Positions 35,723 to 47,932 are shown, counted from the first letter of the stretch. The stretch: 64,000 nucleotides of DNA from Spodoptera frugiperda (GCF_023101765.2 NC_064215.1:8432001-8496000), one strand, 5' to 3'. Program-made: numbers and translations. The notes: a model not told the origin generated them from the letters alone.

Positions 35723-36312
35723 ATGGATGCAACACGGTAATGGTTACTTTTAAGATAAAAAAGTATGATTGAATATCTTGTTTAACGTGTCTTAAGATAT
35801 TGTTATTACTGTATTTTGGAGTGTTTCGTCGAATACTTTGCAGGTAAACGTGCTACGTATGCGAACTCTCTCAATTCTGTACTTAATGTGAATGAAATTT
35901 GAAGTGTATTTTTTGTTTACTGTTCGACTAATTGATTCATTATCAATAACTGAAGATTTTTAGGTCAAAAGAAAATATTTTAGCCACTAATTAACTATCT
36001 AATTCCTATCAAAAACTAGAACTAGTACAACAAAGATAGGTCTACGAATCTACTAGAAAAAATGGCGTAACTATGAACCAAAGAAATCAAAGGCCGATAG
36101 GCATTCCAAGTAGGTAGTAATATCAACGTTATCAGTCACGATAATCACAGGTCAATGACTCCATATGACGACTTTGTCCCAGATATTAGCCACGAAAATG
36201 TTCTTTATCTGATTAATCGTCTGACATTATTACAATGAGTAAATACAAACAATGAATGAGTAAAACTATCGTCACGTTTTGTATGTTGAAAATAGATCAT
36301 TGTTGCTAATGA

Positions 36313-36612
36313 AAATTTGTTATGCAAGTTTTAGTCGAAGACATTGATTTACTGGTAGTGTCTAGTCTTTTATCTAGTGAGTAGAGTCAAATACCTGAGA
36401 CAAAAGTGTTAAACGATGGCATGGAACTATTATGACTCAAAGGTTATTCAACTGGTGAAGTTAATGCTGGAAAAAGAATTCTAGAAATGAGACATTTAAT
36501 ACATGTAACTGATGAAACTGCTTGACCAGCGTATAAAGATATTAATCATACTGAAAGAATTTTTATACACCTGGCAATTGGACATATCACTAATATTATG
36601 AATGCTAAATGA
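36313..36612 (+). pseudogene. Possible decayed coding frame, unknown
   Basis: A frame of 99 codons interrupted by stops at 36,382, 36,433 and 36,523. Pieces such as GYSTGEVNAGKRILEMRHL and HLAIGHITNIMNAK look protein-like. Three stops in 99 codons is only modestly below the rate expected for such AT content, so support is weak. Confidence 0.15.
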
Positions 36613-36625
36613 TTGTGAAGATGTT

Positions 36626-36729
36626 TGTTTATCAATCATGGTGATACTACTGAACGGATTTTGATCAAATTTAGTGAAAGGATACTTTTTATCCCAGAAG
36701 AACGCGGCGAAACCGTTGGCAGAGTCTAG
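36626..36729 (+). mobile_element. Helitron-like 3' part
   Basis: TACTACTGAACGGATTTTGA, GGATACTTTTTATCCC, GCGGCGAAACCGTTGGCAGA and terminal CTAG at 36,726-36,729. The flanking base is A rather than T. It lies between the weak coding-like frames. Confidence 0.55.
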
Positions 36730-36992
36730 ACTATAATTAATCTCGAAAATATATTTATGGCATTAAGACCAACAACATTACCAGCTCGCAATCCAACAAA
36801 GCCTAAATCCTGTATGTTTAAAGAATAGATAACCTGTCCAGCCAGCAACCAGTGACCTTCAAAATGATTAAGTGGCTCAAACAGCTGTAACTTAGACACG
36901 ACATCTACCATTGAATATCTAAACAGGTCTACATTTGATTGTGGTGGTGTTAGATTACCACTATCTGATAATATGGTGACCGAACACGCGGA
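36726..36992 (-). pseudogene. Possible decayed coding frame, unknown
   Basis: About 88 codons open on the minus strand, with an internal ATG at 36,911. Pieces include LFEPLNHFEGHWLLAGQV and IQDLGFVGLRAGNVVGL. The plus strand of 36,860-37,060 also reads openly (RSTFDCGGVRLPLSDNM), so at most one of the two is real. Function unknown. Confidence 0.18.
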
Positions 36993-37199
36993 TTATGCGT
37001 TTGATAGTAATGGTGCAGAACCTGTTTTAAGTGTGAGTTTAGATACCAAGCCGTAGGCTGTTATAGCTAATCTTCTTCATGACACATTTGAATAATTGTT
37101 ATATGTTTGGATTTTAAATCATTTGGCTATTAAGCTAATTTTAAAATTTGTCTAGATAAGAAATAAGATAAATTGTTTAATTCATATTCTATTATTCAT

Positions 37200-37600
37200 A
37201 ATTCCATTATTTGGCTGTCACACCTGCATCCGTTTGACCATCAAGGCTTTTATATAAGGTTAAAAAATATCATTTGTAAGATTCATGGGATGAAGTCTAA
37301 CATTAATATTTTTAGTCTAATCTTTAATAGTAACGTGCGTAACTTTTGCAGATGGTCATTTAAAAGATGATCAAATAGTTTAATAGTCATTGAACGTTTG
37401 CAAAAGATTATCTTGTTTGATAAAATCAATCACTTGGAATCGGATAGGCTCATGGTTCATGTCAGAATTAATGGTCAGGGTTTCGCCATCAACAGATACA
37501 TCGATTAGTAATTAATATTGTTTTACCATCCAAATGATAATCTTTCTCGTATTAGGTAAAAAAATTCTTCATTCGGCTCCATAATAAAATTGTAATTTCG
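37200..37600 (-). pseudogene. Possible decayed coding frame, unknown
   Basis: On the minus strand a frame ending at 37,380-37,382 reads VSVDGETLTINSDMNHEPIR and onward. Upstream, starting at 37,582, another frame reads MEPNEEFFYLIRERLSFGW before a stop. Below 37,380 the same frame continues with stops. This would be a gene with at least two frameshifts, converging on the plus-strand frames to its left. No family recognised. Confidence 0.2.
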
Positions 37601-38009
37601 GTTCTGAGATAGAAGTATCGACAGTCCATAGAATTTTCCTTTAGGTATTAACACCAAGTTTCTATATGTATGTATGTAATTATATGAGAATGTGTGTGAT
37701 TCACGTCTTATCTTATTATCACAGAATTATAAGGAAGATTAAAAGTAAATATGCCTAGGATTACAAAACATGTTTGTTATGATAACAACGCCTAATTGAG
37801 ATGTTAGTTTCTCACGATTTGAAGAAAGTAACACTGTATTTGTTACTGATTTGATGTCTGTTATTTCATGCTTTACTTTTTAAATTTTCCACCAGATGAC
37901 CACATACTTTTTTGTATCAGTGAAAATGTATTTATATCACCAGCATCTAAATTTAATCAAAAACATACGCGCGTACGTAAATAAAGCGTTTATGTATAAT
38001 CTATATAAA

Positions 38010-38159
38010 AATCAATTGCTGTTCGTTAGTCTCGCTAAAACTCGAGAACAGCTGGGTCATTTTGGCAGATTTTGGTCTTGAATTATTTGTGCAGGTCCAG
38101 GGAAGGTTTAAAACGTGAGAAAAAAATGGAGACAGTACGAAGTTTGCCGGGTCAGCTAG
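38010..38159 (+). mobile_element. Helitron-like 3' end, GCCGGGTCA-CTAG family
   Basis: GTTAGTCTCGCTAAAACTCG, CAGATTTTGGTCTTGAATTA, GGTCCAGGGAAGGTTTAAAA and the end ACGAAGTTTGCCGGGTCAG then CTAG before T. Shares about 145 bp with 53,445-53,590. Confidence 0.6.
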
Positions 38160-38449
38160 TTGTTTTATAAATTAGAAAAAGAGAGTAAAAACTAAAAATG
38201 CATAAGTTTGTCGATGATGTGTATATTTTGGCAGAGTTCCACGTACTTGCAGAAGACTCTTCATAGAAATTGGTAATCAATCTGCGAAACTAGAACAACG
38301 TACTGTAGTAAACCAATACTAATTGAAGCGTTTACAATAATGTAGGTAATAAAAATACGTCGAAAGTGGTAAGCTCGTGGTAATAGAGTCTGCTATGCAA
38401 AATTATTCTTCATTCTATACTATGAAAAGAGATGAATAACTAACTATTT

Positions 38450-38745
38450 TTTATTTTAATGTCCGTTCTGTATACTATTTTACACATTAGACACGTTGTT
38501 ATTTATATTTGTCGTATTTTTTTTTTTTATTTTCTTACGGAAACAAAATACTTTCGAAAATATATTGACTTCAAATATCGCGTGACGTATCTTATAGGTA
38601 CGTTTTATACGTAGAAATGACGTATTTGCTCCTAAACGTTTTATATAAGTATTGTTTTATGACAAAATAACTGACAAAATAAAAATATACCTGTCTTATA
38701 TTTTTTCATTGCGTAACTGAAGAACTAAATAGATTTTTAATTTCA
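38450..38745 (+). repeat. Unclassified dispersed repeat, copy 3
   Basis: TATTTTCTTACGGAAACAAA, ATCGCGTGACGTATCTTATA, TACGTAGAAATGACGTATTT and GAACTAAATAGATTTTTAA. The most complete of three copies, about 300 bp. Confidence 0.65.
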
Positions 38746-39465
38746 TACCCCGTCATCATCCCAATTCTATTTTTACCTTATCCAAAAATCAATATGTAAG
38801 ATTGCTTATATGTTGTTTGTTATACCAGTCAATATTGTATCTACTGTGAAAATACAAACAATTCATGCGAAATTTCCCGCTAAATATCAGCAGCGTAATA
38901 TTTGCTAAGTTCATTCACAGGCTTCTAGTCTATCAATCTTGTGCAGTGTCGAGAGTTAAACAAACATTTATTTTACACCTTAAAACTCTAATACGACTTC
39001 TATTCCCACACCCTTAAGAGCGAAGTTTGGTTACATTTTCTTTTCTGGTTTACTTTTTCGATAGGTCATTGTCATTGTTCGCTCTCCTAGATTTCTCGAA
39101 CACCTTAGTAACTCTTCCTAACCGTTTGAACTAGAACCGTTTCCAATATATCTTGCAGAGTCTCCGATGTAGACAAATGAAAGTGTCGTTTGAATAATGG
39201 CTTTCGATATGACGATTTCGGGAAAGTTTTTTATTGTAGCTACGAATTTATGGGGAGAAAATTGCATATAGATTTGGCTGTGACCAGGAAAATCTTTTTG
39301 GATTTTGTTTTAAGTTGTGATCTGGGTAAGGTGGAATAAAATGAGATCTAACCATGATTATCCCAGCTGATAGCAGTAGAAAGAGCATAGTAAAAATATG
39401 GTTTACAAATTGTAATGCAAAATAATACAAGCACGGAGTCTGTAATTGTGGCCGGTATAACACTA
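38746..39465. other. AT-rich DNA, nothing recognised
   Basis: No supported feature. Confidence 0.3.
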
Positions 39466-39647
39466 TCACACTAATAGGATAACTGTGAAACTTTGTTTGT
39501 TTGAATATTTGGACATTTTCCATAAATTACGATGAAACTACCGATCGGATTTTGATGAAATTCTGTATACAGACAGGGTAAGAGCTGACTTGTTTGATAG
39601 GTTTTTTATTCTATAGGAACTTGGGTGAACTCACTGGCGGAAGATAG
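39466..39647 (+). mobile_element. Helitron-like short element, complete
   Basis: Starts TCACACTAATAGGATAACTG after an A and ends GGCGGAAGATAG before a T (ATAG for CTAG). The interior has TTTGTTTGTTTGAATATTTG, CGGATTTTGATGAAATTCTG and ACAGGGTAAGAGCTGACTTG, shared with 46,280-46,465. Length 182 bp. Confidence 0.6.
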
Positions 39648-39984
39648 TATGGTTACAGGTTCATCCCTAATCATATGAGCCTCTTACAACTGGTGACACG
39701 AGAATTTTACATTAGACGTGTACAACATTGCTAACCATTCGAAAATTAAAAAGTTACATGACATTTACTTATGTTGTGTCGATATTTACCCGGTAACAAA
39801 CCTCTAAGTTCATACTAAGCACTTATAAATGTATACGAAGTATTTTCCTTAAGATTTCCATCAAGCATTCGTTCCTTGCGACCTGTTACCATTTACACAC
39901 CATCATGAATCTCTTTAAAATATTGCAACACTTTGCTTCCGATAATGTCAAGTAAACTTATACACTGATGGTACAAATATACAT

Positions 39985-40065
39985 ATACAAAACCAGTTTA
40001 TCATGGTCTTGCTTTGTATGATTCTTCAGTACTTTCGAAGGTCAGTTTATACTGGTTTTGTGTAG
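39985..40065 (+). mobile_element. 80-bp inverted-ended element, copy A
   Basis: Ends ATACAAAACCAGTTTAT and (reversed) TACACAAAACCAGTATAAA are inverted repeats around a unique core. Other copies are at 41,918 (inverted) and 63,075. Confidence 0.6.
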
Positions 40066-41424
40066 CTTGATGAGTAGCGGCGTGTACCTGTAAGTTAGCT
40101 TGTCCGGTTGAATGATAAAGCGATAGATGATGGTAAATAAGTAGACGCAGTACTACTTACATGCGTGTTTAAGTAAAGATAGACAAGAAATAAAGTGTGC
40201 AGTAAAGTAATGTAAAATCAGATTGGATTACTTTAATGTTTTATTTTAAAAAAAAAAAAAAAGTATATTTATATAAACTCCATATTAAGGTAACTTACTT
40301 TAGTAGATGAGTTATCGGATCTGTAATTGTTATAATAAAGAACTTTTCTTTATTTGGAATTCAGGATTGGAAAAAATATTGATATTTTTTTCAAATTATC
40401 TTTCGGAATGCATAAATGTTAAGTATATAAGTAAGTAAATAATGTTTATACAGCAACACCAAAATGATATGGTTGGACCAAAAATAAGTATGCAAGTTTT
40501 AAAGCAAAATTATACACAACCTAATCTCAAATCGATTAAGATAACAGTTATTACTTATTAGTGAGATTCGAAAAACTTTTTATCGAAATATCATCTTCGA
40601 ATAAAAAAAAACAATTAAAGATATGGGTCTCATTTACTTTTAAATTCATTCCAAATGATAGCTTTAAAAGTTTTATTGGAGCATTTGCGATAAAAAAATA
40701 TTTTCCATTAAATTAATCGGAAACTTTCAAATTGCTAAATCATAACTGTGATTTTAAGATTTGAACTTTATTACTATTATAATAAGTTTTTTATTTTTTG
40801 TGTATAGGTGAGGGATCCTTTTCTAAGCACCGATTTATATCCATACAGTAAAACTAGAAATAATGACCTAATTTTTCAAATATAAAGTCAAAAATTCGTA
40901 TGTGTACTATTTGTGAGTAACAAAAACTTTGTACTTATAGCATTTTTGTAAAATCCAATTATCTCCCTCCCTCTCCCAACCCCTCAAAATAGGCGCGTGC
41001 AAAGCCGCGGTCAGAAAGCTAGTTTCAAATATGTCTATAACAAATCAAATTCAGTTACATTATGGCTAGCAAACAGCAATGCATTGAGCAAAGCGTAGTC
41101 TTGATACAAACTCGATTTAGCTAGGTTCAACTGTATCGAATTAATTGTTTGAGCAAGGTTTAGCTGATCAAATAGATTTATACGAAAGGTCATTTCCAGT
41201 CATTGGTTTAAGACCAGAATAGGCATTTGTGGAGGAGATATGTATGAAGGAGATTTATTACTGCTTTATTCGTAAAGTGGTTGCAGTGCAGCATGAGATT
41301 CTGGATTTGATTCCTTTTTTGGCTAGGTATTGGGTATAGAAATATTATTATTATTACGAAATTGATTTAAGTACAGGGTGAACTAGACTTCACGGTTGCC
41401 GCACAACGGGTAGTAGAGTTCCCT
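40066..41424. other. AT-rich DNA with a Helitron-like end
   Basis: Mostly unassigned. At 40,990-41,022 GGCGCGTGCAAAGCCGCGGT then CAGAAAGCTAG before T is a Helitron-like 3' end. An A run at about 40,247-40,261 has no recognisable element upstream. Confidence 0.35.
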
Positions 41425-41492
41425 CATTGTAAACGCACCCACGACGCAGGAGAAAATCTTAAGACGGGGCAATTTTTATAAAAGAAAAAAAA
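41425..41492 (+). mobile_element. SINE-B 3' half only
   Basis: TGTAAACGCACCCACGACGC, AGGAGAAAATCTTAAG, then an A-rich end. No tRNA head. Confidence 0.55.
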
Positions 41493-41917
41493 CTTCTCAA
41501 TTAATCGTTACGTCTTGTGAATTATTTATGGTGTTATTGTCATCGCACGAAGTTTGAAATGGCATTTTAACTTAAACCTTCAATTGGGTCGTAAAGTGGG
41601 TGTTATTATAACTTACAAGATCTTAGTAAAAATAACCAATACACCATATTTCTCAGGGTTTACCAACTACATAAAAAAATACAGGTGCATATTCTTATCC
41701 CCAACAATTTTCCTTGTACACCTGATATTTAAAACTAAATGCAAGTCTTTGTATGCAAACCGCCAACTTGTAGTTATGTTATTGCTATTTTATTGTCCCG
41801 TCTTATCGCGTTCCTACCATGTTTATATAGCTATACTCAAAGGACGAGATGCCATTTTACTTTGTCTTGCACTAACATTTTTATCTAGTTATGCACGTAC
41901 CCAACTACATACCAAGT

Positions 41918-41998
41918 TATACATAACCAGTATAAACTGACCGATGAACGTGTGGAAAGATTGTATAAAGCGAGGTCATTGTAAATTGGTTATGTATA
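41918..41998 (-). mobile_element. 80-bp inverted-ended element, copy B
   Basis: TACATAACCAGTATAAACTG at one end and AAATTGGTTATGTATAG at the other; the core aligns with copy A in reverse orientation. Confidence 0.55.
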
Positions 41999-41999
41999 G

Positions 42000-43069
42000 T
42001 TTGAGGTGAAAGCGTGTATACTTTAACCCTGAGTAGGGTTGGCATGTTCTTAAGTATTCTTTTAATCTTGACATTGCTATGTTACTCGACTGAAAAGTTG
42101 TTTTATATTGGCAGTTTAACGTGTGATCTTAAAATGTTAATATTGATAGGCAACTTGGATTGTATTTTTGTTTTACTAAAGGGCGAGTACAAGTTTAGTG
42201 CGGACATATATTTTTAGAAGTGATGTCTTAGTTATATTTTGTCAGGCAGTGATTAAAATACAATGTAGCAAAATAGTAGACTGTAAGGAGTAAAAACATT
42301 AAAAAAATGATGGTTGTAAATGAATTGGAAATGTGTGAGAAGGTAACAACTGGTTAAAGCGAATTGTAAAAGATATCGTGTTACAATATTAGTAACTTGA
42401 GATCAAGCACAACATAATATAGGTATTTGGATTCATTAAAGCCACACAAAGTTTTAAAATGTACTTTAGCACTTGCTAGCGGCTGCACTCATGTTCCTGT
42501 AGAATAAAAAGTGTTTAAGTGTTATTCTAGATCATGATTTGTTCTAAATTTTATTCCAATCCCTTCAGCCGTTTTGACGTGAAGGAGTAACAAACAAACA
42601 AGCATACACTGTTTCGCATTCATGACATTAGTAAGATATTTAGCAACAAGTCTAGACAAAAGTTCATCAATTTAAATTCAAGTCATCGACAGTTCTTCTT
42701 ACTATTGCATCAGAACCTAACGGGAGGCCAACCAAGGAAGATATTTAAAGAAAACATTAACATAAAGTTGCAATTCCATTCAATGGTTGAAGTAAGTAAG
42801 AATTTATATCGACAGTAATCAATTCAGTTAGTGAAGCTAATTGAATAGAACACGATGTTCTAGATAAGAGGGGAGGAACATATTTTATCATTCAATAAGC
42901 TGGCCTTCTGTGTGCCGACTGCTAAGTCACAGCTAAAGATATTTTTGAAGCTATTGAAAGCGTTAAGTGAAAGATTATTGTAATAGACTATGATGAACAA
43001 CAGAGTAAAGGGTAAAACCTAAGTACCTAACCAAATGTAAGATATTTTGCAGAACAAGGCGAACTAATT
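42000..43069. other. AT-rich DNA, nothing recognised
   Basis: No supported feature. Confidence 0.3.
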
Positions 43070-43365
43070 ATTTTTATTGGTAAACGAGCAAACATAATTA
43101 TCACCTGGTAAGCAATCGCCGCCGCCTCATGAACACTTGAAATACCCGAGGCGTTTTGGGGGTTAGATATTTAAGGGTTGTTGGGAAATCGGGGATTGGG
43201 AAGATTGGGAAGAGGGGTAATTGGACCTCCGGTAAACTCACTCACACAACAAAACACAACGCAAGCGTTATTTCACGTCAATTTTCGGTAAGGCCTTGGT
43301 ATCACTCCGATCGAGCCGGCCCATTCGCACCGAAGCATGGCTCTCCCACACTTAAAAGTTTAGTA
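43070..43365 (-). repeat. Extended copy of the GGCCGGCAACGC tail family
   Basis: Minus-strand copy of about 300 bp: GGTAAGCAATCGCCGCCGCC, CGAGGCGTTTTGGGGG, AATCGGGGATTGGGAAG, ACTCACTCACACAAC and CGAAGCATGGCTCTCCCAC. Shows that the family reaches at least 170 bp beyond the short copies, as expected for a truncated LINE. The open frame 43,156-43,383 is repeat-derived. Confidence 0.7.
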
Positions 43366-43380
43366 GAATCTAAAAAGCCA

Positions 43381-44660
43381 TGATACAAAACATAATCTTG
43401 ACTTGGTCTTTCATAAGAGAACTAACTGAATGCCGAGAAATTCATTTACCTAATATACAAAATTTTACAAATCTCCATTCATCTTTCATAGCCTTTGATG
43501 GAGTTCCACCTTAGTTGACGCGATGCCAACTGTTTCTGCATTCAGTGAGTCATCAATCAGGCTGGGGTGCAGGTTTCTTGTTATAAATAACTCCAGGCTT
43601 GTTAGTGTGGGCTTACTTGCAAATTATGCTGTCAAACCCATCACTCTGTTTTTTTGTTCACAGCTTTTTATTTTTGAGGCTAATTGTATGTAATGTTATA
43701 CTTTTTGGCTTTGTAGTGCCTTTTTTGTCGTGATTTATTATATCACTTGTCTTGAGTATCTAGTATGATTGACGAGTATGAAGACTGAAGAGTAGCGCAA
43801 ACTGTGTATATTTTTGTTAATAAATTTTGATTGATTTTATAATATGTATGAAGTTCTTTTTTCTATTTAATATTATGGACCTTTATACTATGTACACTAC
43901 GTATCAGTGTCGTGATGTACAGGCGTATCAGTCTCATCGTAATCTAATAAGTGTATAAATCAACCAGAGATCAATAAATCAGGGCCATAAAGTTAAACAA
44001 CATTCTCACACTATTCGTTCTCGGCTCATTTAGTATTTTATGGATAATGTGTGAAAACTTCGAAACGTTTACCTAATTCTCATTCCAGTCTCTGACTCAA
44101 AACTATTCGTGGCGATTTTGTTTCCACAGTTTATTTAATTTTTATCTGTCAACTGACCAACGTCATGCCCACTTATAACTACTACCTTATAGCAGTATCT
44201 ACGCTAAATATAAAACTAATATATTCCAGTACTTCCCACCTTAGAGGCATCAATTGCCAAGCGATGTGGATAGAGGTATTCACAATAATAAGGTACTAAC
44301 TATTCTGACCATGTCGGTATCACCCTTTGCCCGCCTTATTTCATTTAGCAGGAATTTTAGTCTCAATTGTGAATTCTCACTTTTGCGAATAAATTCAACA
44401 TTTATACCTTCCCCTGAAGGCTATTTCCGAAATTGGATTCGGAACAAAGTAAGCCTTGCAGAATGCTTAGAATGAATTCGCGAAGGTAAAATACAAGGGG
44501 AACTGCTAGCGCTGTGAACGACAATGCTTGCCTTATTCGATGGTAGAAGAAACGCCCAAGATAAAACACCAAGACGATCAGCTTACTAAACATTTTAATA
44601 GATATTCTTTTGGATACGATAGAAGAACAATAGTTAATTATGAAATGGAGAACATTATTG
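43381..44660. other. AT-rich DNA, nothing recognised
   Basis: No supported feature. Confidence 0.3.
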
Positions 44661-44664
44661 ACGT

Positions 44665-44735
44665 ACATAGTAGACTTATCGAGTTTCTCGCCAAACAGTT
44701 ACGTGAGTGAACCGATAAACATAATAGTTAAATAC
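44665..44735 (-). mobile_element. MITE family 2, solo end
   Basis: CTCGCCAAACAGTTACGTGA, then GTGAACCGATAAACATAATA is the reverse complement of the left ends at 34,568 and 51,976. The opposite end was not found. Confidence 0.55.
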
Positions 44736-45590
44736 AATAACATTCCACTGGAAACACCAAATATTGTTTTGTCGACGACTACATACTAATCGTAAAAAAT
44801 ATTAAATTTTAATGAAATATAGATTCTATATTAGAAGCATTTAGGTACACTTGTAGTTAGCTGATCCCGAGGGCTCAAGTCCTTGAGTTAGTGACGTCCA
44901 CGCAGAATATGATTACTAACAAGATCGCACATTTATTATAATATGATACGTCCCGTAGTTACGTGAACCGCGTTATAAATAAAATAAATAGAATATTTTT
45001 TGCATTTATTGAAGACTTGGCGCGATTCCAACATTTCATTCGATATGTCGCCGATTCATAGCGATCATTTTTGTCAAGCGCCAATAAAATCTGGGATTTC
45101 TGAGTATTTGAATTATTTTTGGCATTTCATTAAAGTTCATGTAACGATAAATTGGATGGCCGTTAGCAAAAGATAGCACCAAATTCTTACATAATCAAAG
45201 TATTAGTTTCTTTTAGATCAAACATATCGTGTTCCGTTTAGAATAAATCCATATTGATTAAAATAATTTGTATATTACTATGCTGTAGGTATTGAGACCA
45301 TTATTGTGCTAATAAATTATTACATCGATGTTATACAAGTCTAACGTGTATTGTGGAATAAAAAAACATAAATTAGTTCCTCGCTTTTATTCTGAGCATA
45401 TTAATGTTGAATTTTCTACCTTGAAATATTGTTAGTGTGGACTGTACCCAACCAGGCTAACACTGGCTAACTTAGAATTGGAAGTACTTCAATCCAACCT
45501 CCAAATCGTAACACATAATATTTAACCTTATATTGAATCCTTTAAATTACAATTTTCAAAGGTCTACATGTCCATAGACAGCTTTAGACG
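44736..45590. other. AT-rich DNA, nothing recognised
   Basis: No supported feature. Confidence 0.3.
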
Positions 45591-45592
45591 AC

Positions 45593-45738
45593 CTGATATC
45601 GGTTATCGTGCCGGCTCGAACCAGGAGAAGGAACGGGGTAGTTTTTGGTCAATAAGAGAGTCTGACACTCTCCTTCTCACTTCGCTCTAGACGAGATAAA
45701 ACATTAGGTGATTTTCTCCCTCAGAAAAGTCTTTATGT
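45593..45738 (+). mobile_element. R1-like LINE tail, truncated
   Basis: GTGCCGGCTCGAACCAGGAG, AAGGAACGGGGTAGTTTTTG, AGAGTCTGACACTCTCC and GATTTTCTCCCTCAGAAAA. Starts at yet another point within the tail. Confidence 0.7.
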
Positions 45739-46279
45739 AAAGAAAGACCGTAGTCCACCAGAGTAGACTGTTAGAGGCCGTTAATGATGAATAGTTTAAT
45801 TCAAAGATCACATTCGCAGTTCCAGATGCTTGACCTTGAATATAATTTTATACACTAACGTTAGAAATAGGTTGAACAAAAAAATCTTACGAGAGCAAAA
45901 CATTTTCGAATGCAGTTTTATTTTTCGTAACATTTCGACAGCTCATTAGTTTTATAAGTCCAAATATTTGTATTTATTCGACGATTTTATCTATATTCGA
46001 TGTTCTTACTGAGATTTATAAAGATCAAACATTTTCTATTACGAAAACATATGGTTCTAAAGAAAAACCAATTACGTCGTTTTATCGCATAAAGGATTAG
46101 ATGTTCGATAGTAACGTATCAATGTTATTTTGTTTTAAGACAAATCTAATAGATTTTTGAGACTGTCAAGTATGAACTGAAGTTACGGGGTGTTATTATT
46201 GTTAAAGATTTTTCTTTTATTTATATGAGCAACTTATTATCATTGTTGTTCTAGATTCTTGTCTAATTGTAAACTTACA

Positions 46280-46465
46280 TGCATTATCTGATTACAATGA
46301 ATGGCTGAAAGTTTGTTTGTTTGGATGTTTTTCCGTCAATCATGCTGAAACTAGTAGACGGATTTTGATGAAATTTGATGTACAGATAGGGTATAAAAGC
46401 TGACTTAGCTGATAGAATACTTTTTGTCACACAGGATCATGGACGAAGCCACTGTCAGATGCTAG
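46280..46465 (+). mobile_element. Helitron-like short element
   Basis: AAGTTTGTTTGTTTGGATG, GACGGATTTTGATGAAATTT, ACAGATAGGGTATAAAAGCT and the 3' end GCCACTGTCAGATGCTAG before T. The 5' end is eroded. Same family as 39,466 and 20,262. Confidence 0.6.
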
Positions 46466-46956
46466 TTGAATATAAAGCATAAAGTCAGTGACACTCGCTC
46501 TTTTTAGTGTGGGTGAATAAAATATTTTTGGTATAAAATGACTCGTAATTTACGATTTAATGATATAGACAGGTGGCTTTCGTCAGTAGTAGGTACAATA
46601 CGGTCTTTTTTAAATTTTTTGTAAGCGATCCTTAAAGGTTTTAAGATTTGTAAATCTATTTCCAATATATCAAATTCTGCTGAAGTACACATGAGAGTTC
46701 AAGATTTATTTCATCTCGTCTGCTTTTTGCTTCGTTTTCAATCGGATTTTTATTTCTATTCTTTTTTAGCCATTTTAAAGGTTGACGTCAAGGTTCATTT
46801 ATTACCATTTTGAGAATGCATGACTAAGACATTGTGCGAAAAATATGGCGTCAATTAGTTCGGCATTTTAGAGTTAGATTAATGATTTGAAAAAAAGAGG
46901 TCGTAGTAAAGTTAAATACTAAAAGTAAGAGACTATCTAGCAATATCCATGACTAT

Positions 46957-47237
46957 GGCACGTCGCATTCAGTCTGCACATCAAAGAGCCATCAGACCAC
47001 TACAGATGGGGCCCAGTAAGCCTGATGCCTGATGGAGTTGCGGACTGAATAATGGGTTTACCGAGGCTCCGGTTCGAGAAATAGAAGTAGGTACCTAGCG
47101 GGCTTATCGCTCCTCCGGTTCGAAAAGCAGAAGTAGCTGAACGAGGTGGTTTTTAGTCAGTAAGTGTCTGACACTCCCTCTCGCCTCGCCCAAGGCGGGA
47201 GAAGACATTGATTGATTTTCCCCCATCAAAAAAAAAA
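46957..47237 (+). mobile_element. R1-like LINE tail, long copy with internal duplication
   Basis: Starts in the 3' untranslated part of the LINE (GGCACGTCGCATTC; ATCAAAGAGCCATCAGACCA), so it reaches farther 5' than the other short copies. A segment with CTCCGGTTCGA occurs twice (about 47,067 and 47,115). It ends GATTTTCCCCCATC and an A run. Confidence 0.8.
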
Positions 47238-47755
47238 TCTAGCAACATTGTACCTACAACTCAATTTCTTATTCCAAAACTTCAAACACTTCTTACAGCT
47301 TATTTAATTAGTATAAACAAACAAATCATATTTTACCTATAACATAAATAAATAAAACAAAAACTATACTATGTTTATATCCATCCATCATCATCTAATT
47401 ATGTTTAAGTAGTATTCTCTGACAGTTTGAGGAAGCTTCGCACTATTCTTAGGCAAGACCACACAGTAAGCGTCTAGACTGTACGTAATGGATTTGGATT
47501 TTGTTGTACATTCCATAACGAAATGACAGGTCTAGATTGCGGTACATTCGTCTGACTGACAGACAACATATCTCCAAAACTACTGATCGTAGAAAACTGA
47601 AATTTGGTCATTTGTGCGTTAGTTGGGGAGTGTAGGGTAGCACTAAGGAACAATGTATGGAATTTCCCACCCTAAGGCGACAAAGGGGTGGTAAATTGAG
47701 AGTGGGAGTAAGAGTGAGAGTGAGAGCAAGAGTGAGAGCGAGGGTGATATAAAGA

Positions 47756-47787
47756 AAGAGAAAAGAGAGAGAGAAAGAGAAAGAGAA

Positions 47788-47830
<43 letters not shown>

Positions 47831-47932
47831 GAAAGAGAAAGAGAAAGAGAAAGAGAAAGAGAAAGAGAAAGAGAAAGAGAAAGAGAAAGAGAAAGAGAAA
47901 GAGAAAGAGAAAGAGAAAGAGAAAGAGAAAGA
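47756..47932 (+). repeat. GAGAAA hexanucleotide microsatellite
   Basis: About 29 near-perfect units of a purine-only hexamer, preceded by a diverged GAGTGAGA-rich lead-in from about 47,697. Purine runs like this can form triplex DNA. Confidence 0.95.

Noticed and set aside
41554..41940. 128-codon open frame
   Set aside because: Starts with TTG, is I/L/F/Y-rich as expected for AT-rich noise, and its 3' end runs into the 80-bp repeat copy B.
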